This document shows positions 59,023 to 64,000 of a DNA stretch of 64,000 nt, piece by piece (position 1 is the first letter of the stretch; the number at the start of each line of letters is the position of its first letter). The translations under genes were made by a program, and so were the position numbers. The DNA comes from Solibaculum mannosilyticum (lineage in GTDB: Bacteria; Bacillota; Clostridia; Oscillospirales; Acutalibacteraceae), in assembly GCF_015140235.1 (NCBI RefSeq), contig NZ_AP023321.1, positions 858,501-922,500 of the forward strand, given 5' to 3'. The notes below the pieces were generated by a model. It had not been told where the DNA came from and searched no databases. It saw nothing but the letters and a program-made list of their open reading frames with translations.

Positions 59023-60369
59023 ATGGCTATGAAATTAAGTGAAATACGAATCTGTGCTGTTTTACTGAGTGTTCTGCTTGTGCTGTCCGGCTGCGGGACG
59101 CTGGGACAAATCCCATCGTCGCCGGACGAAGGAATATCCAGCGGAACTACATGGCCTATCGGTGCAGGCGGGGATGAACAGAGTATCGATACCCAGTTCC
59201 CCCAGTCGGCGTTGCTGACGTCGTCGGCTGCATCGCAGGAGGACCAGGCCATCCAAGCGACGCCATCCCAGGAGCTAAGAGGGATTTGGATCTCTTATAC
59301 CAATCTTCAAATCAAAGGGCTGGATCAAAACGGTACCAAAGCCAGGATGGACGAGATCATGGCAAACGCTAAAAATTTTGGATTTAATGCGGTGTTCTTG
59401 CAGGTGCGGCCCTATGCCGATGCCATTTATCCATCCGACTATTTCCCCTGGTCGGATCTGGTGACGGGGGAACAAGGGAAAGATCCAGGGTTTGACCCTT
59501 TGGCGATAGCGGTAGAAAGCGCTAGGGCAAACGGACTTGCCATTCATGCCTGGATCAATCCTTACCGCATCCAAGTCAATATCGAGGGCGGGACGCAGCC
59601 TCCTGCTTTGGCGTCCGAAGGGCCATATAACCAATGGGTACAGGACGGCCTAGTGGTAGAGTTACCCAGCGGGCGTTATTTTAATCCGGCTATGGATGGA
59701 GTCAAACAGCTCATTGCCAATGGTGCGGCAGAAATCGTCCAGAAATATGGAGTGGACGGCATCCATTTTGACGACTATTTTTATCCCGATGATTTTGGCG
59801 AAAGCGATGCAGCACAGTATGAAGCCTATCAGCAGGGCGGAGGGGATTTGTCCCGGGATGATTGGCGACGTCAGCAAGTAAACGATATGGTTAAACTGGT
59901 GCATGACACCGTTAAAGCAGCCAAAAGCGATTGTCTGTTTGGCATCAGTCCGGCCGGGAACATCGATAACAATTATGCGGCAAAATTTGTAGATGCAGCC
60001 AAGTGGGGGAGTGAAGAGGGATATGTGGACTATCTTTGCCCCCAGCTTTATTATGGGTTTCAAAACAGCAGTATGCCGTTTGAACAAATGGCTGATCAAT
60101 GGAGCAAGCTGGTGACCTCTCCCAACGTGAAGCTCTACATTGGCCTTGCAGCCTATAAGACTGGGGAAGAGGACATCTATGCCAAAGAGGGGAAAGAGGA
60201 ATGGCAGCAAAACAGCGATATTCTATGCCGAGAAATTGAGGCGTCCCGACAGCTGGCTGGCTATGGCGGGATGATACTCTTCCATTACGACGCGGTATTT
60301 GATCCGGCGCCAGGGGAGATCCGAAAGCAAGAGATGGAATCGGTAAAAGCACTGTTTGCACAGCAATAG
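59023..60369 (+). CDS. GHL10/DUF187-family glycoside hydrolase-like lipoprotein
   Basis: The 448-residue protein has a lipoprotein signal (ICAVLLSVLLVLSGC) and a Ser/Asp-rich tether. From about residue 85 a TIM-barrel domain of the GHL10 (DUF187/YngK-like) family follows: ELRGIWISYTNLQIKGLD, FNAVFLQVRPYADAIYPS, GLAIHAWINPYR, VDGIHFDDYFYP and YVDYLCPQLYYGFQN. Members are thought to act on peptidoglycan or surface glycans. It is predicted to be anchored outside the membrane. It stands alone and ends at a strong terminator. Confidence 0.9.
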   Translation: MAMKLSEIRICAVLLSVLLVLSGCGTLGQIPSSPDEGISSGTTWPIGAGGDEQSIDTQFPQSALLTSSAASQEDQAIQATPSQELRGIWISYTNLQIKGLDQNGTKARMDEIMANAKNFGFNAVFLQVRPYADAIYPSDYFPWSDLVTGEQGKDPGFDPLAIAVESARANGLAIHAWINPYRIQVNIEGGTQPPALASEGPYNQWVQDGLVVELPSGRYFNPAMDGVKQLIANGAAEIVQKYGVDGIHFDDYFYPDDFGESDAAQYEAYQQGGGDLSRDDWRRQQVNDMVKLVHDTVKAAKSDCLFGISPAGNIDNNYAAKFVDAAKWGSEEGYVDYLCPQLYYGFQNSSMPFEQMADQWSKLVTSPNVKLYIGLAAYKTGEEDIYAKEGKEEWQQNSDILCREIEASRQLAGYGGMILFHYDAVFDPAPGEIRKQEMESVKALFAQQ

Positions 60370-60378
60370 ATTTTAACA

Positions 60379-60412
60379 AAACCCCCGTCCATTATTTTGG
60401 ACGGGGGTTTAT
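60379..60412. terminator. bidirectional terminator
   Basis: AAACCCCCGTCC pairs perfectly with GGACGGGGGTTT around an 8-nt loop. Confidence 0.88.
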
Positions 60413-60448
60413 TCAACGTTTACACTTTACGTGTATCAAATAAGAAAT

Positions 60449-60865
60449 CTAATGGCCTTTGTGTTTTTTCTTTTTCTTCTCCTGCCTTATCTTATATTGA
60501 CGTTGTTTTTCAGCCTCTTTGTCTTCTCGGCTTTTGGACTTTCTCTGAAATTTCCCTTGTTCGTGCTGGAGTTTTAACGCTTGTTGAGCTTTGGTCCCTA
60601 TGCCTCTCTCCTGGAGTTGGCTGTGGATTTCCCGCTGTATCCGTTTGGGATTGGAGTGCCGCTGTTGCGCAACGTCCGCCTGGATGGGCGGACTAAAATT
60701 CAGATCACCCCAATGACGCAGTAAAAAATCATACACTTGATAATCCTTGGGTTCAGACCCAAATGTGATTTTACATACTTCATAGTTACCGCAAAAGGTG
60801 CGTTCGTAGATCCCAATCCAAAAAGGCTGTTCAAAGAGGATTGTCAATTTGCTGGAAACATTCAT
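60449..60865 (-). CDS. YjdF (DUF2992) family protein
   Basis: The 138-residue protein begins MNVSSKLTILFEQPFWIGIY and has the YjdF pattern of a beta-rich N-terminal domain (KITFGSEPKDYQVYDFLLRH). A strongly basic helical tail follows (KSREDKEAEKQRQYKIRQEK) and ends KKKKKHKGH. Function is unknown; in Bacillus yjdF is induced by azaaromatic compounds through a riboswitch, whereas here the gene sits behind a PadR regulator. The start is 1 nt after the padR stop. Confidence 0.87.
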   Translation of the reverse strand: MNVSSKLTILFEQPFWIGIYERTFCGNYEVCKITFGSEPKDYQVYDFLLRHWGDLNFSPPIQADVAQQRHSNPKRIQREIHSQLQERGIGTKAQQALKLQHEQGKFQRKSKSREDKEAEKQRQYKIRQEKKKKKHKGH

Positions 60866-60866
60866 A

Positions 60867-61400
60867 CTATCCGCCCAATTTAAATTGTGTCTCGAAATCG
60901 TCGAGCCATTGTAAAAGGGAATTGTAAAGCAGCTGCTGTTGTTTAAATACCGTTTTACCAACTAGGGGGATGTCCCTATAGAGATCGGCGTACTGACGAT
61001 TCTCCTGCGATGAGGAAGTGATTCGATTCCGAAGTTCATCTATAAGTTCCAAAGCTTTGTCTTTTTCTATTTTATTCAAATTGGTGATGACCACATTAAA
61101 ATCAAAGACAAAAGATACAGGTTGATCGACACAGTCCTTCATCAGCTGGAAGAAACAGGATTTTCCTTCGTCGGTGATGGAATATACTGCTTTTTTTGTA
61201 AATTTACTTCCCTTTTTCACTTGGCTTTTCAAATATCCTTTTTCCTTCAGCTGATGAACCTTTTTATAGATAGAAGGAATGCTGATTTTTGTCCATCTGG
61301 AAAAGTGATGGTATTCGATATCCTTTTGAATTTCATAAGCGCTTTGCGGTTTCTCTAGTAGCATACCAAGTATGACCAAATCAATGGATGACATAAACAT
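60867..61400 (-). CDS. PadR-family transcriptional regulator
   Basis: The 177-residue regulator has the PadR winged helix (DLVILGMLLEKPQSAYEIQK, ISIPSIYKKVHQLKEKGYLK, KKAVYSITDEGKSCFFQLMK) and a C-terminal dimerisation coil with the Vir-like NIEKDKALELIDELRNRI-type region. It likely represses its own padR-yjdF operon through the palindrome overlapping its promoter and responds to a small aromatic or xenobiotic ligand. Start at M1 or M3. Confidence 0.9.
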   Translation of the reverse strand: MFMSSIDLVILGMLLEKPQSAYEIQKDIEYHHFSRWTKISIPSIYKKVHQLKEKGYLKSQVKKGSKFTKKAVYSITDEGKSCFFQLMKDCVDQPVSFVFDFNVVITNLNKIEKDKALELIDELRNRITSSSQENRQYADLYRDIPLVGKTVFKQQQLLYNSLLQWLDDFETQFKLGG

Positions 61401-61409
61401 TTCCTCCCC

Positions 61410-61453
61410 CTATTACTATAAAATATATTACTATAATTTATAGTAATAGTCAA
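61410..61453 (-). promoter_or_regulatory. padR-yjdF promoter with 23-bp palindromic operator
   Basis: TATTACTATAA-T-TTATAGTAATA at 61426-61448 is a perfect palindrome. A third half-site (CTATTACTATAAA, 61410-61422) lies downstream. The promoter TTGACT-N17-TAATAT on the minus strand runs through it, so PadR binding would block polymerase. Confidence 0.87.
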
Positions 61454-61583
61454 TCCCTCCTAGAGTTTTGGGGAAGAGAATACCATTAAGACTTTATTAA
61501 GACGAAAGAAAAATGTAGGCATTATTGTAAAAGAAAACACCTGATTTTGGTAAGGTATTTGAGAAAATAAGACAAATTTGGCT

Positions 61584-61612
61584 TTGACAAGCAGAAGAAA
61601 ATGTGATAATAT
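61584..61612 (+). promoter_or_regulatory. promoter of the surface-glycan gene pair
   Basis: TTGACA-N17-TAATAT (also readable as TGATAATAT), leaving a leader of about 175 nt before the sugar transferase. Confidence 0.8.
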
Positions 61613-61651
61613 GGAGGATGTTAAAGAAATTGATTCCATCAGGTAAATAAG

Positions 61652-61694
61652 TAAAATAGATTTCCTGGTAAAAAGATCTATTTTATCTTTTTAC
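61652..61694 (+). promoter_or_regulatory. mutually exclusive hairpins in the glycan-operon leader
   Basis: TAAAATAGAT (61652-61661) can pair with ATCTATTTTA (61676-61685), while GTAAAAAGAT (61668-61677) can pair with ATCTTTTTAC (61685-61694). The two helices compete for the same bases. A further weak AAAGCA/TGCTTT hairpin followed by TTTT lies at 61714-61744. Confidence 0.45.
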
Positions 61695-61792
61695 GGAACG
61701 CAAAGAAGAAAAGAAAGCATTCTTGCGGTCGGACGGTGCTTTTTAAAAAAGAAACTAATTCCTGGTTTTAGCGTCTAAAGGGGCAGGTACTG

Positions 61793-62431
61793 ATGTATAG
61801 GATTGTAAAAAGATGTTTGGATTTTGCTCTTGCTTTCTTCTTGGTGCTTTTAACCCTTGTGCCAATGGGGATTTTATATGTGTTGATACATCTGGAAAGC
61901 AGCGGTTCTCCAATTTTTGTCCAGAACCGGACGGGTTTGCACGGCAAGGTGTTTCACATGTATAAATTCCGAAGTATGGTGGCGTCCAACGACATTTATG
62001 ATTTTAAACAAGAGAATAAATACACAAAACTGGGTAAAATCTTGCGTAAAACTTCCCTGGATGAATTGCCCCAGCTTTTCAATGTCCTAAAGGGGGACAT
62101 GTCCTTTATCGGCCCAAGGCCGTGGATCCCCGACTATTATGAACGATTCAATGAAGAACAGAAGCATAGGGTAGATGTTTTGCCTGGTATCACAGGTTTA
62201 GCCCAGTGTAAAGGACGCAATAACATTCCTGTTCAGGAAAAAATCAGTTATGATTTAGAATATGTGGATCATCTATCTTTTGGAATGGATCTCAAGGTGT
62301 TTTTCCTAACCATGAAAGCCTTGTTTACCAAAGAGGGAGCGGATCTTCCCAAAAGCGGCATCCATGAGGAACTGGTAGCCCTGGAGCGCCAAAATAGAAA
62401 GGAAACAGGAGAAGATCTGATTGCAGTATAA
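61793..62431 (+). CDS. small phosphoglycosyl transferase (sugar transferase family)
   Basis: The 212-residue monotopic enzyme has an N-terminal re-entrant membrane helix (CLDFALAFFLVLLTLVPMG) and conserved PGT motifs SPIFVQNRTGLHGKVFHMYKFRSM, LRKTSLDELPQLFNVLKGDM, FIGPRP and PGITGLAQCKGRN. It transfers a sugar-1-phosphate from UDP-sugar to undecaprenyl phosphate, starting a surface glycan. The family is PglC/bacterial sugar transferase; the sugar is unknown. The GT4 enzyme downstream should add the second sugar. Confidence 0.94.
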   Translation: MYRIVKRCLDFALAFFLVLLTLVPMGILYVLIHLESSGSPIFVQNRTGLHGKVFHMYKFRSMVASNDIYDFKQENKYTKLGKILRKTSLDELPQLFNVLKGDMSFIGPRPWIPDYYERFNEEQKHRVDVLPGITGLAQCKGRNNIPVQEKISYDLEYVDHLSFGMDLKVFFLTMKALFTKEGADLPKSGIHEELVALERQNRKETGEDLIAV

Positions 62432-62443
62432 GGCAGTGGTACT

Positions 62444-63547
62444 ATGAAGGTATTAATGATTGCCCCAAAAACCAGTACGTTTATCAACTTCCGGGGCGAT
62501 TTGATTCGGGATATGGTAAAGCACGGTTGTGAAGTGGTGGTAGCTGTACCGGAATCAGGATACGAAACGGTTTTTGAAAAACTGGGAGCGAAACAAAGAT
62601 TAATTCATTTGGAAAAGAATTCGTTGTCGGTGTTTGGCAGCCTTTCTTATATGACCAATCTCAAACGGATTATGAAGGAGGAAAGGCCGGATAAGGTCTT
62701 TTCTTATACGATAAAGCCGGTGATCTTTGGATCATTGGCGGCGAAACTGGCAAAAGTTCCGGAGATCTATTCCATGGTGACAGGGCTAGGATACCTTTAT
62801 GCGGTAGACAGTGCAAAGACAAAGTTGTTGCGCGCCATTTGTGGAATGGGATACCGGCTGGCTTTTCATTTTAACAAAAGAGTTATTTTTCAAAACAAAG
62901 ATGATATTACAGATTTTGTGAAACGTCATTATTTAAAAAGGGAAAAGTGTTGCCTTGTAGACGGAAGCGGCGTCAATTTGGAGATCTTTAAGCGCAATGC
63001 TTTACCGGAGGACAATCACTTTTTAATGGTATCCCGCGTCCTAAAACAAAAGGGAGTGTTGGAGTATTTCGAGGCGGCCAAAATGGTCAAAGAGGTGGAA
63101 CCCGAAGCAAAATTCACTTACATCGGCGCCATCGATCAAACCAGTTATTCCGTGAAGATGGAGCAGCTTGTTCCCTACATTGAGGCTGGTATTGTGGAGT
63201 ACATTCCGGAGACCAATGATGTGGCCAAGTACCAATCGCAGGCCCGTTTTTTTGTGTTACCGTCTTATTACCGGGAAGGCATCCCGAGGACATTGTTGGA
63301 AGCTTTGGCGATGGGTCGTCCGATCCTGACTACGGATACGGTGGGCTGTCGAGAGGCGGTAGAGGATCAGGTTAACGGCCTGTTTGTCAAACCGAAGGAT
63401 GCCAAAGATCTGGCGGAAAAGATGCTGTGGATGATGAGGCATCCAGAGGAATGCATCAAGATGGGCGAAGCGGGGTATGAGCTTTGCAAACGCCGTTTTG
63501 ATGTGCGTATTATCAATCGAGAAATGCTTTCTTTTATGGAGATTTAA
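62444..63547 (+). CDS. GT4-family glycosyltransferase
   Basis: The 367-residue GT-B enzyme shows VLMIAPKTSTFINFRGDLIR, SYTIKPVIFGSLAAKLAKVP, FLMVSRVLKQKGVLEYFEAA, LPSYYREGIPRTLLEALAMG and GCREAVEDQVNGLFV. It resembles PglA-like transferases that extend undecaprenyl-linked sugars. It begins 12 nt after the phosphoglycosyl transferase and is a paralogue of the GT4 enzyme behind rplA. The operon ends at a terminator, so only two glycan steps are encoded here. Confidence 0.92.
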   Translation: MKVLMIAPKTSTFINFRGDLIRDMVKHGCEVVVAVPESGYETVFEKLGAKQRLIHLEKNSLSVFGSLSYMTNLKRIMKEERPDKVFSYTIKPVIFGSLAAKLAKVPEIYSMVTGLGYLYAVDSAKTKLLRAICGMGYRLAFHFNKRVIFQNKDDITDFVKRHYLKREKCCLVDGSGVNLEIFKRNALPEDNHFLMVSRVLKQKGVLEYFEAAKMVKEVEPEAKFTYIGAIDQTSYSVKMEQLVPYIEAGIVEYIPETNDVAKYQSQARFFVLPSYYREGIPRTLLEALAMGRPILTTDTVGCREAVEDQVNGLFVKPKDAKDLAEKMLWMMRHPEECIKMGEAGYELCKRRFDVRIINREMLSFMEI

Positions 63548-63566
63548 AAAGAAGATTCGATATGTG

Positions 63567-63616
63567 AGCTGACCCCCTTGATCCGGATTGGTGGAACAAG
63601 GGGATCAGCTTTTTCT
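63567..63616 (+). terminator. terminator of the glycan operon
   Basis: AGCTGACCCCCTTG pairs with CAAGGGGATCAGCT (one mismatch), followed by TTTTTCT. Confidence 0.83.
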
Positions 63617-63661
63617 CCACATTTGAGGAGAAGGACAATTTCCAGAGTCTGGAACTGACTA

Positions 63662-63690
63662 TTGTATTATAGCGGCAAAAATGATAAAAT
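63662..63690 (+). promoter_or_regulatory. recJ promoter
   Basis: TTGTAT-N17-TAAAAT, about 35 nt upstream of the TTG start. Confidence 0.7.
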
Positions 63691-63722
63691 GAAAAAATAG
63701 GAATTTGAGAGGACGGGTTTAC

Positions 63723-64000
63723 TTGAGCCGCAAAAAATGGGTTTTAGCCGGTTATAATAAACAAATAGCCAAGGAGTTGTATGGATCCAGCCAGTTTTCG
63801 GAGATCCTCAGCATCCTTCTAGCCGAACGCGGCTTTACCGATGCACAAAAGGCTGGGCAGTATTTAACCTGTCAGGCAGATTTGTGTGATCCGTTTACTC
63901 TTCTGGATATGGACAAAGCAGTCCAGCGTATTGAGCGCGCTCTGGATCAATTTGAACGCATTGCTGTTTATGGCGATTACGATGCGGACGGCGTGACAGC
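63723..64000 (+). CDS. recJ: single-stranded-DNA-specific exonuclease RecJ, N-terminal part (runs off window end)
   Basis: The visible 92 residues begin at TTG with GAGGA upstream (MSRKKWVLAGYNKQIAKELY) and continue with ILLAERGFTDAQKAGQYL, DLCDPFTLLDMDKAVQRIER, ending IAVYGDYDADGVTA. The last stretch is DHH motif I (the GDYDADG metal-binding aspartates) of RecJ. RecJ degrades single-stranded DNA 5' to 3' in repair. The catalytic remainder lies outside the window. Confidence 0.92.
   Translation, partial: MSRKKWVLAGYNKQIAKELYGSSQFSEILSILLAERGFTDAQKAGQYLTCQADLCDPFTLLDMDKAVQRIERALDQFERIAVYGDYDADGVT

Noticed and set aside
61440-61600. yjdF riboswitch ahead of padR-yjdF
   Set aside because: No aptamer-like conserved blocks were seen upstream. 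The PadR palindrome explains control.

Overview
The window reads as chromosomal DNA from an anaerobic, low-to-mid GC Firmicute of class Clostridia, most likely an Oscillospiraceae/Ruminococcaceae gut bacterium. The evidence is a zinc-type L33, SpoIIIE/FtsK with TepA and YlzJ neighbours, T-box riboswitches, AGGAGG ribosome-binding sites with many TTG/GTG starts, Rex, rubrerythrin, radical-SAM YgiQ and 2-hydroxyacyl-CoA dehydratase activase genes. Genus is not assigned. I see no prophage, CRISPR array or insertion sequence.

Layout. 1-1.6 kb: a partial rubrerythrin gene and rplJ-rplL (minus strand) with their own promoter, L10 leader and terminators. 1.7-8 kb: a SipW-type secreted beta-helix protein, a RecQ that appears to lack the winged-helix domain, a FliB-like Cys-rich protein, and a TPR-SUFU-DUF2185 protein. 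8-11 kb: a T-box-controlled fusion of a sugar-isomerase-type TIM barrel with an acyl-CoA synthetase. 11-17 kb: GH25 lysozyme, CoA-disulfide reductase-rhodanese, two flavodoxin-fold proteins, a helical protein and an orphan LytS/YesM-type kinase. 17-20 kb: two tRNA-Ser genes and rpmG-secE-nusG-rplK-rplA. 20.7-25.4 kb: a GT4 glycosyltransferase and a pantothenate/CoA cluster (coaBC divergent from an ECF S component and coaX).

25.5-41 kb: citrate synthase, DegV, an orphan substrate-binding lipoprotein, a tetR-MMPL-lipoprotein operon under a 21-bp perfect inverted repeat, an AIM24-family protein, an NSS transporter, and an aconitase-isocitrate dehydrogenase-rex operon. With citrate synthase, this operon supplies the oxidative branch to 2-oxoglutarate and glutamate, and Rex ties it to NADH status. 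41.5-50.6 kb: a two-gene dehydratase activase pair, then tepA-ylzJ-uppP-spoIIIE. 50.7-64 kb: ygiQ, a ComEC-like MBL protein with DUF3006, a HAD phosphatase, DUF3795, a second T-box ahead of an XRE-cupin regulator and a second acyl-CoA synthetase, luxS, two small proteins, a GH-like lipoprotein, padR-yjdF with a 23-bp palindromic operator, a phosphoglycosyl transferase with a GT4 enzyme, and the start of recJ.

The most unusual observation is that two unlinked acyl-CoA synthetase loci each sit behind a complete T-box with a clear sigma-A promoter. T-boxes sense uncharged tRNA, so this suggests carboxylic acids are activated when an amino acid runs short, for example for reductive carboxylation to branched-chain or aromatic 2-oxo acids. 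That pathway link is inference. The tetR-MMPL-lipoprotein operon and the displacement of rplJL from rplKA also deserve attention.
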